A DNA stretch of 23,449 nucleotides from the IMG/VR virus record IMGVR_UViG_3300029319_000529, positions 1 through 23,449 of that record; one strand, written 5' to 3'. A program made the translations under genes and the position numbers. Every line of letters begins with the position of its first letter. The first letter of the stretch is position 1. Positions 6,079 to 16,100 of the stretch are shown here, in pieces. The notes below the pieces were generated by a model that made no database searches, was not told where the DNA came from, and was given only the letters and a program-made list of their open reading frames with translations. This DNA is from a virus.

Positions 6079-6774
6079 TTACTCTCCAGGTGAATTGTCT
6101 ACATAATTAACCTTTACTGGTAAAACATAAATTGCTCCTGACATTTGGCCAGTTATAATAATTGATGTTTCCCTTGATGTTCCTACCGTTCCCTCTTGTG
6201 TTCTTATTGTTGCAACTCGTGAAACTACTTTTTTACTTGTTCTTCCAGTTTCTTCACCATAAATTGCCCCTCCAGTAAAACTAACTTCATCACCTTGTCC
6301 TGTTCCTACATCAACTACATTTTTATTTAATACTAAGAAACTATAATCTTCAGCTGAAAATGCTCCATCTGCTCCACTCGTAGATGGATTTATTACATGG
6401 TCATTAAATGTCCAAGGCTGTACATCCACAGAATTATATGTAGTTTCTAATGCATTATCTCCAAGTAAAGAATTTGGTGTTACATTACTAATATAAGGTA
6501 ATGCCTTCGTTCCTACTGGAATGGTAATTAACTTATATTTCATTACAACTTCAGGATCTACACAAGGTTCTATCATTGGAGTTGCTTCTAATACAGCACC
6601 ATAATAATCTGTTCCAAGTGGATGTGCTGTATCCCATAAGGTATAATCTATCTCATCATCTGATAATGCAAATTTTGTAATATTAAATTTACCATCACTT
6701 TTTGAGAGATATTGCTTACCTTTTTTGGTTAATACTGCATTTAAAATGTATGAAGTATTATTTATAAATCCCAT
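6079..6774 (-). CDS. Two-domain structural protein of the 'LTKKG / FALSDDEIDY' family
   Basis: 231 residues, ATG behind AAGGA. N-terminal domain: MGFINNTSYILNAVLTKKGK, a DGKFNITKFALSDDEIDY block (28-45), GTDYYGAVLEATPMIEP and VVMKYKLITI (to about residue 85). A variable middle follows. The C-terminal domain (about 175-225) carries GRTSKKVVSRVATIRT and TSIIITGQMSGAIYVLPVKV. I recall this N-terminal pattern (LT..G...L...DG.F.I.KFAL.DDEIDY) from unassigned proteins in marine phage genomes. No signal peptide or membrane segment. It lies with its paralogues between the giant baseplate/fibre gene and the PKD gene, so a tail or baseplate attachment role is plausible but unproved. Confidence 0.75.
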   Translation of the reverse strand: MGFINNTSYILNAVLTKKGKQYLSKSDGKFNITKFALSDDEIDYTLWDTAHPLGTDYYGAVLEATPMIEPCVDPEVVMKYKLITIPVGTKALPYISNVTPNSLLGDNALETTYNSVDVQPWTFNDHVINPSTSGADGAFSAEDYSFLVLNKNVVDVGTGQGDEVSFTGGAIYGEETGRTSKKVVSRVATIRTQEGTVGTSRETSIIITGQMSGAIYVLPVKVNYVDNSPGE

Positions 6775-6783
6775 TCTCTATCC

Positions 6784-7653
6784 TTATGAGTTATAATCAA
6801 TAGTTACATCAAACTCTAATACTGCTCCTGATAAATCACCAGTTATTACTATAGATGTTGTTGAATCGGCAGTTACTTTTTTACTGTAAAGTAGTACTTC
6901 TCTACCATCATTTGGTATTGTAAGTTTATTACCTTGTTTTATCAATCCAGACATTGTTTGTGATATATGTTGTACATTATCTACAAAAGGCATCCAAAAT
7001 TTATCTGAACCACTATATCCAGTATTAGGTGTTCCTACTGCATTAATTTGTGCAATTGGTGCACCACCACCTGACTCAGATAATTCCCATTCTGGTGCTA
7101 AACACGCTACACTTGAATCTAAAAGTGTTACCGTATAAGTTTCACCTGACAATGTGTTATAATCCATATTACCAGATTGAAAATTTGAAATATGTCCAAT
7201 ATTAAATCCTACACTTCCTATGGCTCCACCACCTAACTCACCTTTTGGCCAATCACCTGCAAAATTGTTAGGTGCTGCTGGATTAATGACAACTCTATTT
7301 GTATTTCCATCTCCCGCTGAATTATACCAATTAACATCACCAAGGTCGGAAGAAGTATTACCTTTATCTTCTAACTTGGCCATGGCCTCACAACCATAAG
7401 TCCGAGTTACAAGTTTATACTTCATAATCTCTGATGGATCATTGAAAGGTTCGAGTGCTGGTAAATTATCTATTACCGCACCATAATAGTCCGTTCCTTG
7501 TGTATGAGTAGTATCCCACAGAGCGTAATCTATCTCATCATCACCCAAGGCAAATTTGGTAACATTAAAATCTCCACCACTTGACAAAATTTCTCGACCT
7601 TTCTTTGTCAATATGGCGTCTAATGTTCGGCTTGAATTATCTAAATATCCCAT
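6784..7653 (-). CDS. Two-domain structural protein, first of the 'LTKKG / FALGDDEIDY' series
   Basis: 289 residues, ATG behind TAGGAGAAAAAACA. Residues 1-85 hold the shared domain: MGYLDNSSRTLDAILTKKGR, GDFNVTKFALGDDEIDYAL, GTDYYGAVIDNLPALEP and EIMKYKLVTR. The large middle (about 90-245) is Gly/Asn/Ser-rich and unique to this copy. The C-end (about 250-289) carries REVLLYSKKVTADSTTSIVI and GDLSGAVLEFDVTIDY, matching the end of the 231-residue paralogue. It is the first gene after a 105-base gap with an upstream octamer, so it probably opens a transcription unit of five genes. Likely a virion protein; no function can be assigned. Confidence 0.75.
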   Translation of the reverse strand: MGYLDNSSRTLDAILTKKGREILSSGGDFNVTKFALGDDEIDYALWDTTHTQGTDYYGAVIDNLPALEPFNDPSEIMKYKLVTRTYGCEAMAKLEDKGNTSSDLGDVNWYNSAGDGNTNRVVINPAAPNNFAGDWPKGELGGGAIGSVGFNIGHISNFQSGNMDYNTLSGETYTVTLLDSSVACLAPEWELSESGGGAPIAQINAVGTPNTGYSGSDKFWMPFVDNVQHISQTMSGLIKQGNKLTIPNDGREVLLYSKKVTADSTTSIVITGDLSGAVLEFDVTIDYNS

Positions 7654-7758
7654 TGTTTTTTCTCCTATATAGTACGGATTTTATATAATTTATAAGATTC
7701 GACATAATAAAACTTGTTATTCTTCTCTTATAAATATAATCCTTTTAAATTTTTATCA
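7654..7758 (-). promoter_or_regulatory. Leader region before the five-gene structural unit
   Basis: This 105-base gap, very AT-rich, separates the giant fibre gene from the structural series. It holds ATATTTAT on the sense strand at 7730-7737 (about 76 bases before the ATG) and further AT-only blocks (CTTATAAATTATATAAAATC) nearer the gene. No hairpin terminator for the upstream gene is visible. Probable promoter region; strength and start point unknown. Confidence 0.35.
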
Positions 7759-10700
7759 TTATTTGTTCTTAACATCCATCTTAGTAGTTGGTTTATCGGA
7801 TGTTACTAATTTAGTAGGTGATACTATTTCAGTTTTAAATGCTGGTGAATTATCTTCCCAATTTTTCCCATCATCTGCTATAGTTGTGCTATCATCTTGT
7901 ACACATCCTACATAAAATAATCTATCAGTTCCTACTGCTTCATCCCATCTATTATCTAAATCAGTTCTAACAAAACTTGATGAATTTGGTTTATGTAGTG
8001 AAGCACTTTCTTGACTACCATAAAAATATTCTATCTCATCATTAAATCTTGATAATACATTTCTATCATATCGTGGCATTAAAACTTCTTCAAATATACT
8101 CTTAACACTACCATATTGAATTGTTGATCCAGAATAATCTGAACCATACCAACCACTATCGTCTCTATCACCAATATCATATATTGCTGGTCTTTCTAAA
8201 ATATGTTTTAACACAAATGAACCAGTTCCTGCTGCCTGTTCGGCTAAGGTATTACTTGGTGCATTCCAAGAAACAACTTCTGCAGTCCAATTAACAGAAG
8301 AACCAGTTGTTTGAGTTCTATTATTTAATCTATGTGGATCATATAAATTTATAGGTAATGTATTCAACAATTCTGGAGTAATTTCAAACGCAGATGCAGA
8401 AATAAATCCTCTTGGTTCTGAACCACTAAGTTGTGTATAGTAATTAACCCTAAACGGATCTGTATAAGTTAAATCGACCTCAAATGTTTCCCATTGTGCA
8501 GAAGAAGATAAATATGATCCAGTTTCCATAGTTTCTTTATTAATTCCATACGGATTAGACCAATTCATTTTATCTTCGTATGTTTGGTATGCAGCACTTT
8601 CAGAATATTCATTTGTTATATCAATTGTTGTAACATGATGTTGTTTTTCCCAAGTAGGTTCTTTACCAATAATAATCTTATCTCTCTCAAGAACCGTAGG
8701 TTCAATTAAAATACCAACCGTGGCATTAGCACGAGCTGGAATTAAATCGTGGACTTGTTTATATAATGATGCATCATAATATTTTAACAATCTCAAATAA
8801 TCCCAAAAGTTATTTGGTCCCGAATATTTTTGCCAATATAAGTTTCTTGCCGTTACAAGTCCTGTATATTGTTCGTTATATTGGTCACGAGGATCACCAA
8901 TATACTGGTCAAAATCAAGATTAGGCATTGATAAAATAATATCTTCATCTATGGCTGCAGATGGTGAAAAGAATACTCCAAGTTTGTTAGAATCTATTGG
9001 TGCTTTATCATAAGCTGGTATTGTTATACTTTCACCAAATTTTAAAACTGGGTTACCAACATCATCAATTCTCTCATCTGCTTCAATTCTTAATTTATTA
9101 GATGACCTACCACTTGGTCCCAAGTTAGGAACTTTCATTTTTGTTTCATCTACTACAGATGCAAAATGATCTCCCATTGCACTTGAGTATCCACTTGGAC
9201 TTGCAGATGCTGTAAATGATTGGTCGGCAGTTACATCTTGAAACCATTGATTTGCAGTTACACTTAAATCTTTATCGTCATCAAATGAATATCGAGTAAC
9301 TAAATCTTCCCAAGATGCAGATGGTGTATTACCATCAAATGCTATTGGAGCGGCCACATGATTATCAAATGCACTTTCTTGTAATGCCGTAGTCCAATTT
9401 CTGTATTCCATCATAGAACCACTTAATGATTCACCAAAATCACTACTTTGTGGTCCACCTAAAGTAACTGTTGTAGCACTACCAGAATATGCTAAATTAT
9501 ACGAACCCGAATTAACTCCAACAGAACCACTAATTGCCATTCCAACAGAAGATTCATAAATAATTTTACTTCTACCAGCATCATATTTTTTAGTATATAA
9601 TGTATAATCAACATTTAAACTACCAGTATCACTTGATACAAAACTTTTAGCAGAACCACTCATAGTTCTTGTCAACATTACAGACCAAAATTCTCCATCA
9701 AATACAGGAAACTCAGAAGATGAAATTTCATTATATCCATGACTACCACTTAACATAAAAGATACATAACCACGAGTGTCACTTGAACCATTATCTTTTA
9801 ATCTAATTGCCCAATCATTACCTCGTCTTACCAACACTTGATTTGAACCAGTAGCTGCAGAAAATCTGAACTCTACCGTATCAGGAACTCTATTAGTTGC
9901 ACTACCAGATACTACGGGAAACCAACTATTTGTAGAAACATAAGTATTATTAGATGCCCCAAAGAATTTTAAAGCCTTTGTAAATTTTCTTGTTAAGAAA
10001 TGGTCTGCTGAATTTCCTGGTAGTGCAGGTCCTCCATATTCAGTAACTCGTAAAATACTTGATGGTATACCATAACAATTTACTAATCCTTTAATTGCTC
10101 GTGATGTTCCTTTTGTCTTTAAGAAATAAGGCATATTATTTAAAATACGACTCCAAATTTCTCTTGATATATCTCGTTCAGCAGTTGTTCCAAACTCTAC
10201 TGGCTTTTCAGAACCACTTACTTGCATTCCAAACATATATTGTGGTAATGCAATTAAAGATTTACCATCGTGAACCGTCCACCCAAGTGATTGTGCAACA
10301 GGATGTATTAAAGTTTTTGCAATTCCCTCTGAAAGTTTATCTCTCCTATCATGCACAGCTGTCATAGCCTTTATGTATGTCCATATATCATCAAAATGAT
10401 GTCCAACCATATCAATAAATTTTAAGAATACTGCGTTCTCATCATTATCCTGTACAAACATCGGTAGATGTCCTTGTAATCTATGCTTATTTGCTTTATC
10501 GTAATCTGAAGCAGAAACTAATTGATTTGAATACCAATTTGAAGCTTTTGATTCAGAAGTTCTATATAGAATATATGGGTTGGAATATGTTCCTTCACCT
10601 GATTCTTTGGGCCAAGCATTATCATGAAATATCCCAACAGATTCACTTGAAAAAGAAGAACTTTGATTAAACATATATTTTTCAAATTTATCAAACGAAT

Positions 10701-13700
10701 TAATAGTCTCCATTCGTTGCTTTTCCCAATATTGTACTTGAGTCAACGAACCACTAATTGGTGTAAATGATGGACTAAATGTACCTGATCCAGATACAAT
10801 TAAATAAGAACCTGCTCCTGGGTCTGCCTTTACCTTTTTAAATCCACTTAATCCAGCTGAACCACTTCCAGCTCCTGCCAAAGATGCACTTCTATCAGTA
10901 TATTGTTCTATTAAATCTAATTTATATTTAAAGTTTTTAAGTCGTTGTTCAGCAGAACTAAAGTGAATAAAGTTTTCAAATAATGTAAAATCAACATTAA
11001 TATCTGCACTTAAACTACCACTTACAAGTTCGTTCTCAATATTATCCTTCATTTCAGTATCGGAAGATACTAACTGATTACGATTTTTAAATTCTGTCTG
11101 TCCTGGTCCTATTGGACTCTGTGTATTTAAGAAATCAGGAGTTCTTAAAACTACATCACTAACATATTCTTCAACAAAAGGAATAAGTGTAACATTTTCT
11201 TCTATCGGTGGTGACATTTCTCTAACAACCGTAACAAAATCTTTTTCTTCAATACCCTCTGGTAAAGGTTCATATAATTTATAAACTACTGAATGTGGGT
11301 AGTCAGGATATTCTTGTGTATCAATTTTAAAATTAGTTATTAAACTAAAATTGTTTGGTCCAACTTTTAATAATTTACTCAAATCAGTTGAATTATCATG
11401 TGGATATTGTATAAACCATTTATCAAAAGTAGAGTTTTGATTTACATCTAAAGTATTATCAAAATCATGTCCATCTTGTTCTCCAAGTTCAACATAACTA
11501 TTTTCTAATGTAATATTATTACCATTTATATTTTTAATATCACCTCGTAATGTACCATATACAGGAGTAGTTTCTGCTAAAGATGAAGTATAATCAACAT
11601 AAAAATCTGTAAATGTATTCCACCTTCGTATGTTAGCATCGTTATCAAATATTGTACCATCTGGAGCTAAACTTTGATAATCTGCAAAAAGTGTTGCAGT
11701 ACTAACTCTACCACCATGTTGCATAGAATTTTCTACTGATACTATTTCACCTATTAAATCAGTCGTTACAGGTGATACTTCTAATTTTTCGTAATTTTCT
11801 GTTAATTCAATTTGGACATTTTGTACCCACAAAATACCTTCAGGACCATAATTACCATATACATAAATTGTAGTATCCTTAGTTAAATCAAAATTTTCCT
11901 CTACTATTGCATTATAACTAACTCTTTCCCATTTTCCAACTTGTGAAACGGGTTTGTACCTAAACCATTCTCTTTCCCATGCCTCCTTGTAAGGAACTCC
12001 ACTTTCATCAGTACCAATAGTTGCTAAATTAGTTCCCCATACACCACTATTTCCTTGATCCCCCCAATATCTTGATCCATCACTTTTTTTACTATGTAAC
12101 AACCCAACAAGTGCACCTTTATTTGGTGTATCAGATTTTTGATTCCAAGATATTGTTATTTGATCTCCAGCCTTAACTCCTTGACTTACAAGTTTATGTG
12201 GTAATTTTTGTGCAATTCCTAACCATCTATGTGCTAAAGATAATGGTTCGTCCTCATCTGTATTGAATGCAGTTCTATGAGGACCTTGATAATCATTGTG
12301 GTTAGGAGCGTTAAATTGTGAATTTTGGTCAATGAATTTCATACAATTTTCACCAAATTCACCTTCACCTTCTACCCATTTAGCGTGATATCCTATCCAA
12401 CCACTATGCCAATCTGACCTATCAAATCTTCTACTATCATTATTCCCATATGCAAACCAATTAAATCCATCAGTCCATCCAGATGGTTTTACTGCATCAG
12501 ACCAAAGATTAGGATCTGGATATCTCCAAATATTAGAAGTTACATCATTTGGTTGCCATTCAAATACAACTGTTTGATTATTTTCTGTTTGGTCAGCCCA
12601 TATCCAAGCTGCCTTTCTTAACTTTGTATGTATAGTATCTAATTTCCAAAAATCATTATCACCATCTGTTTCATAATCATGTAATACTTTAACACCCCCA
12701 GTATAATCTTCACCATTTACTTGTGTAATATTCCATACACCAGGATTATCAACAGAAAATGTATCATCTCCATCATCGTCAGGTAAATCATAATCTGCTT
12801 CTGGATCTCCTGATTGATAAGTACTTTTTGCAGAACCTAATATATGTTCCATTCGAGTAAGTATACCAGCCTTACCACTTATATTATTTGCAGTAAGTCT
12901 TAGTTTATCTCCCAATTGAAAATCTGGAATTGTGTAATAATTAGACTTTTTCCAATTACTATCGTAATTAGCCCTAACCGTAATCTGTGTACCATTTGGT
13001 TTTATATGAATTAACCCATATTGCCAATCAACTTGTAACCATATTCCTAAGTTACCCGATATATCTTCGGCCCCATCTCCGTGATATGGACTTACTCGAA
13101 ATTCACCAGCACCCTTTACAATATCATCGGCACCAGCGTTTGCTATCTCAACATCATCCAATATAGTTATCTGACTATCTTGACTATAATTTTCGTCTGC
13201 TACATAAGCATCTTTAATACAAATTTTTCCACCGACCATCTCTTCAATAAATCCATCATCTTCATCCGTAAAAGTTGCTCTTACAGTATCATTGTCTATA
13301 AAAGTAATAAGTCCTGATGTTGGTACATCTTCTTCTTCTATTCTCTCACCACTAATCATATATGGCGTTGGTTGTCCTGCTATACTACCAGCTTCTATTT
13401 GAACATTTGTTATATATCGATTACCTACATTTGCATCTGCTGTTTTACCTAAATTTAATTTAAAAGAACCATCACCATTAGATGGTAGTGTTATTGCTTG
13501 ATACATAAGTTCCCAAACAATACCATCTATATTTTTAACTTTAAGTCTTTGTTTGTTATCACTAAAACTTTGTTCACTTCCACCTACTTCTATCTTTCCA
13601 CTAAATAGTTCTCGGTGAGTAAGTTCTGGCCATGCTTGATCCCAATGAACCCAACAACTCATTATATAAGTTTCACCAGGTATCCCATTTAATAAAAGTT

Positions 13701-14664
13701 GATAATTGTTATCATTAGTTTCATCCCCAAAATTAGAAGTTCTCAAAACAAATGTACTTGCTCCTGGATTTGCAAATGTAATTATCTGATGATTTCCAGA
13801 ATTTACTCCTAATTCATCAATATTTTCTTGATTTGCAAAATGGCCATTTGTTACTAAACTTTCGACAGGCTGTACAGTTTCATTATCAACTACTGGATTG
13901 TATCGTGATATAACTTCTGGAACCTCTTCATAATCAATGATAAATGCATCTCTAATTTTAAGAGTTCCACCTTTCATCGCATCTGTTAATGATATATTTC
14001 CACCATTTATTGTTGCTACATCACCATTATTACCAAATGTTATATTAGATTCCCCGCTCACATCAGTATAAGATAAACAAGTATAACCTAATAATCTAAA
14101 GGCCTCGAAATAATCGGTATCAATAATTCCTGGATTTGGTCTTAATCTTATTTCAGTTCGAGATGGTGATAGTTCTTGTAACCAAAGTTTATCATCTTGT
14201 ACAAGTAGTTCTATTGCAACTCCATTTTCATCCAATAAAGGAACTTGTGTTCCAGGAATAGGTTCATGACTTGCATATATCTTACCATTTGTATCAACCA
14301 TATAATCATCGGTAAAAATACTTTTATCTGATTTTTTTGTTAAAATATAATTAGATGAACCACCAATTCGTCTTAGAAAATTATAAACAATTTTATATGT
14401 TCCTCTTTCATAACCAAGATTTCTAAGATGAGAACCTATATCTAAAGATGGTGGTAGTGGATATTCAAGTTCACCAGAGGCAAGATAATTATCCTTTGTA
14501 TCATAAACACAATATTCTATTATATCAGTATTTAAAGTTCCGAATGGAGCTACTGGATCACCATCACTTATACCATCTATACCAACAAGAGGCAAATCTT
14601 TATCATTCAATCTCGATAACTTTCCTGTTGATGGATGTAATGTTAATTGTTTTTTCTTAGCCAT
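7759..14664 (-). CDS. Giant mosaic baseplate/tail-fibre protein with lectin-like modules
   Basis: 2,301 residues. The start overlaps the previous stop (TAATG) with a weak ribosome site, suggesting coupled translation. Visible parts: a beta-rich N-end; a small beta module near 207-245 (ITFGNNGDV to GGTLKIRDAF); a carbohydrate-binding-like module from SLVTNGHF (about 267) to QIEAGSIAGQPTPYMIS (about 438); a second small module near 449-487 (ITFIDNDTV to GGKICIKDAY); a second lectin-like module about 715-965 ending in VQNVQIELTENYEKL; a helical core beginning FENFIHFSSAEQRLKNFKYK (about 1228); NNMPYFLKTKGTSRAIKGL and GIPSSILRVTEYGG (about 1510-1545), resembling tail protein I/wedge proteins; a LamG/concanavalin-like region (about 1588-1760); and a C-terminal LIPARANATVGILIEPTVLE block (about 1970-1990). 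By position after gp6 it may replace T4 gp7 and carry receptor-binding modules. Domain names are by eye. Confidence 0.75.
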   Translation of the reverse strand: MAKKKQLTLHPSTGKLSRLNDKDLPLVGIDGISDGDPVAPFGTLNTDIIEYCVYDTKDNYLASGELEYPLPPSLDIGSHLRNLGYERGTYKIVYNFLRRIGGSSNYILTKKSDKSIFTDDYMVDTNGKIYASHEPIPGTQVPLLDENGVAIELLVQDDKLWLQELSPSRTEIRLRPNPGIIDTDYFEAFRLLGYTCLSYTDVSGESNITFGNNGDVATINGGNISLTDAMKGGTLKIRDAFIIDYEEVPEVISRYNPVVDNETVQPVESLVTNGHFANQENIDELGVNSGNHQIITFANPGASTFVLRTSNFGDETNDNNYQLLLNGIPGETYIMSCWVHWDQAWPELTHRELFSGKIEVGGSEQSFSDNKQRLKVKNIDGIVWELMYQAITLPSNGDGSFKLNLGKTADANVGNRYITNVQIEAGSIAGQPTPYMISGERIEEEDVPTSGLITFIDNDTVRATFTDEDDGFIEEMVGGKICIKDAYVADENYSQDSQITILDDVEIANAGADDIVKGAGEFRVSPYHGDGAEDISGNLGIWLQVDWQYGLIHIKPNGTQITVRANYDSNWKKSNYYTIPDFQLGDKLRLTANNISGKAGILTRMEHILGSAKSTYQSGDPEADYDLPDDDGDDTFSVDNPGVWNITQVNGEDYTGGVKVLHDYETDGDNDFWKLDTIHTKLRKAAWIWADQTENNQTVVFEWQPNDVTSNIWRYPDPNLWSDAVKPSGWTDGFNWFAYGNNDSRRFDRSDWHSGWIGYHAKWVEGEGEFGENCMKFIDQNSQFNAPNHNDYQGPHRTAFNTDEDEPLSLAHRWLGIAQKLPHKLVSQGVKAGDQITISWNQKSDTPNKGALVGLLHSKKSDGSRYWGDQGNSGVWGTNLATIGTDESGVPYKEAWEREWFRYKPVSQVGKWERVSYNAIVEENFDLTKDTTIYVYGNYGPEGILWVQNVQIELTENYEKLEVSPVTTDLIGEIVSVENSMQHGGRVSTATLFADYQSLAPDGTIFDNDANIRRWNTFTDFYVDYTSSLAETTPVYGTLRGDIKNINGNNITLENSYVELGEQDGHDFDNTLDVNQNSTFDKWFIQYPHDNSTDLSKLLKVGPNNFSLITNFKIDTQEYPDYPHSVVYKLYEPLPEGIEEKDFVTVVREMSPPIEENVTLIPFVEEYVSDVVLRTPDFLNTQSPIGPGQTEFKNRNQLVSSDTEMKDNIENELVSGSLSADINVDFTLFENFIHFSSAEQRLKNFKYKLDLIEQYTDRSASLAGAGSGSAGLSGFKKVKADPGAGSYLIVSGSGTFSPSFTPISGSLTQVQYWEKQRMETINSFDKFEKYMFNQSSSFSSESVGIFHDNAWPKESGEGTYSNPYILYRTSESKASNWYSNQLVSASDYDKANKHRLQGHLPMFVQDNDENAVFLKFIDMVGHHFDDIWTYIKAMTAVHDRRDKLSEGIAKTLIHPVAQSLGWTVHDGKSLIALPQYMFGMQVSGSEKPVEFGTTAERDISREIWSRILNNMPYFLKTKGTSRAIKGLVNCYGIPSSILRVTEYGGPALPGNSADHFLTRKFTKALKFFGASNNTYVSTNSWFPVVSGSATNRVPDTVEFRFSAATGSNQVLVRRGNDWAIRLKDNGSSDTRGYVSFMLSGSHGYNEISSSEFPVFDGEFWSVMLTRTMSGSAKSFVSSDTGSLNVDYTLYTKKYDAGRSKIIYESSVGMAISGSVGVNSGSYNLAYSGSATTVTLGGPQSSDFGESLSGSMMEYRNWTTALQESAFDNHVAAPIAFDGNTPSASWEDLVTRYSFDDDKDLSVTANQWFQDVTADQSFTASASPSGYSSAMGDHFASVVDETKMKVPNLGPSGRSSNKLRIEADERIDDVGNPVLKFGESITIPAYDKAPIDSNKLGVFFSPSAAIDEDIILSMPNLDFDQYIGDPRDQYNEQYTGLVTARNLYWQKYSGPNNFWDYLRLLKYYDASLYKQVHDLIPARANATVGILIEPTVLERDKIIIGKEPTWEKQHHVTTIDITNEYSESAAYQTYEDKMNWSNPYGINKETMETGSYLSSSAQWETFEVDLTYTDPFRVNYYTQLSGSEPRGFISASAFEITPELLNTLPINLYDPHRLNNRTQTTGSSVNWTAEVVSWNAPSNTLAEQAAGTGSFVLKHILERPAIYDIGDRDDSGWYGSDYSGSTIQYGSVKSIFEEVLMPRYDRNVLSRFNDEIEYFYGSQESASLHKPNSSSFVRTDLDNRWDEAVGTDRLFYVGCVQDDSTTIADDGKNWEDNSPAFKTEIVSPTKLVTSDKPTTKMDVKNK

Positions 14665-14966
14665 TAGAGTTCCGTAAATTCTCTTGCGAATATTTTATTA
14701 ATCTCCTCACTATCTTCATATATCCAATATCCCCCTTGATAGGAAATAGTATAATTTTCAGGATGACTTTGACCATCAGTTCCTTGACCTGGAACTATAT
14801 TTTCAAATAAAATAACATTCCTACTTTTTTTATCCCTAAGAATTCCATCATCGGTACTACAAGACTGTGATCTTTTTTCAATCAACTTTAAATATTCACT
14901 TTCATCTTTGGTTATTAGGCCTTGATAAAATGGAAGATTTTGTAATTCATCTTTTGTATAAGGCAT
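14664..14966 (-). CDS. Small conserved-looking tail-region protein, function unknown
   Basis: 100 residues, ATG behind a weak GTGAGA site, three bases after the DNRLRE-like gene, and overlapping the start of the giant fibre gene by TAATG. The N-half is charged and helical (YTKDELQNLPFYQGLITKDE, YLKLIEKRSQS). The second half has VILFENIVPGQGTDGQSHPE and YTISYQGGYWIYEDSEEINK, a likely small beta sheet. It has no signal peptide or membrane helix. Its tight position between wedge-type genes suggests a small baseplate or fibre-assembly component or chaperone, but nothing in the sequence decides this. Confidence 0.6.
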   Translation of the reverse strand: MPYTKDELQNLPFYQGLITKDESEYLKLIEKRSQSCSTDDGILRDKKSRNVILFENIVPGQGTDGQSHPENYTISYQGGYWIYEDSEEINKIFAREFTEL

Positions 14967-14969
14967 TTT

Positions 14970-16100
14970 TTATCTCACTACTTTAAAGGTATGTTTCTCA
15001 TCATAAAATTCTACCGTTTCATCGGCAGTTCCACTACCACTAACAACCTTATATTCTATTCTATAAAATCTTTCTGATTGTAATCCATCCATCCAATAAT
15101 TAAAATAATTTCCTGTTGAATCACAACTTACTACCGAACCACTACCGAATGGAACAATAATTTCTTCTGTATATGCATCTTTTATTTGATAGTATGTACT
15201 ACCACTTGGTAGATATTTTGCTGTTGTATATCCCGTACTATACCCACTTGTTGAGTAAGACTTTTCTGGATACCTTTCTCTACCTATAACTCTAAATTTT
15301 ACTTTTGATTTTTCCTTATACTCAGGTCGTAATCCTCTCATATAAAGAACCATATCTTCTAAATTATCAGATGAAAGTGCAGATAATGAACCTGTTGCCC
15401 AAGTTGAGTCATCCCAAACTACTTCAAGTTTTGGTTGATAAATCGTATGGGTATCTCTACTAAAAAATACAAATCTTCCATAATGTGTAGTATCACCTTC
15501 TGGTAAACTTGAATCTGAATTTCCTATACTACCACTTCTCTTTAACATAAATCCTTCATTGGCATATGAAGAACCACTATAAATCCAATTATTTACAATA
15601 CCTGTTACATCCATTCTGACATCTGCCGCTTCGTGTGTAAATGACTGAGAAGCTTCTAAACTATATTGTCCATCAGAACCACTATACCAAGTTCCACCTG
15701 ATCCAGTATAAACACTTGACCATTGTGTTTCAGTTGTTCCATTATCTCTATATCTCCAACTCGCACCATCTTCGATAATAGGATTTGAATCTTGACGGCC
15801 AGAACCCACATCCCAAGATTGACTTACTGGATATGCATATAATGTCTGTGATATATTTAATGCCTGTGAGTTAGCATCATATAAATTCAAATAGTAAGTA
15901 GGATTTGATATAAGACCATCAACTACAGATTGTGAAATATAAGTTAAATCAAATTTAATAAGAGCACGAGAAACATATATCACAGAACCATCTGCATTTT
16001 TATCTTTTCTAACCTCAAGAATTTCATCAAGTCCACTATTTAAACTCTGACTTTCCTCGTATAGTGTTGTATCCTTTGTTGCGAATTCAAAATAATGCAT
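14970..16100 (-). CDS. DNRLRE-like structural protein of the baseplate region
   Basis: 376 residues, start overlapping the gp6 stop as TAATG with GGGAGA ahead. Residues about 5-215 resemble DNRLRE/CBM96-type beta sandwiches: an early KDTTLYEES, then SRALIKFDLTYIS, PTYYLNLYDAN, YPVSQSWDVGSGR, SWRYRDNG and a DVRMDVTGIVNNWIYSGSSY / NEGFMLKRSGS segment like the WDVT..V..W....N.GF.L pattern of that family. The C-terminal part (about 235-376) has VLYMRGLRPEYKEKSKVKFR, RYPEKSYSTSGYSTGYTT, an YYQIKDAYTEEIIVPFGSGS strand pair and ends EKHTFKVVR. Lying directly after gp6, it may take the place of gp8 in T4 order, but I see no sequence match to gp8. Ser/Gly-rich turns suggest a surface protein. Confidence 0.65.
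   Translation of the reverse strand: MHYFEFATKDTTLYEESQSLNSGLDEILEVRKDKNADGSVIYVSRALIKFDLTYISQSVVDGLISNPTYYLNLYDANSQALNISQTLYAYPVSQSWDVGSGRQDSNPIIEDGASWRYRDNGTTETQWSSVYTGSGGTWYSGSDGQYSLEASQSFTHEAADVRMDVTGIVNNWIYSGSSYANEGFMLKRSGSIGNSDSSLPEGDTTHYGRFVFFSRDTHTIYQPKLEVVWDDSTWATGSLSALSSDNLEDMVLYMRGLRPEYKEKSKVKFRVIGRERYPEKSYSTSGYSTGYTTAKYLPSGSTYYQIKDAYTEEIIVPFGSGSVVSCDSTGNYFNYWMDGLQSERFYRIEYKVVSGSGTADETVEFYDEKHTFKVVR

Noticed and set aside
590-7737. T4-type late promoters (TATAAATA) on the plus strand at 590, 4272 and 7730
   Set aside because: They point against the genes they precede; only the reverse-complement reading (ATATTTAT on the sense strand) is consistent with all seven transcription units.
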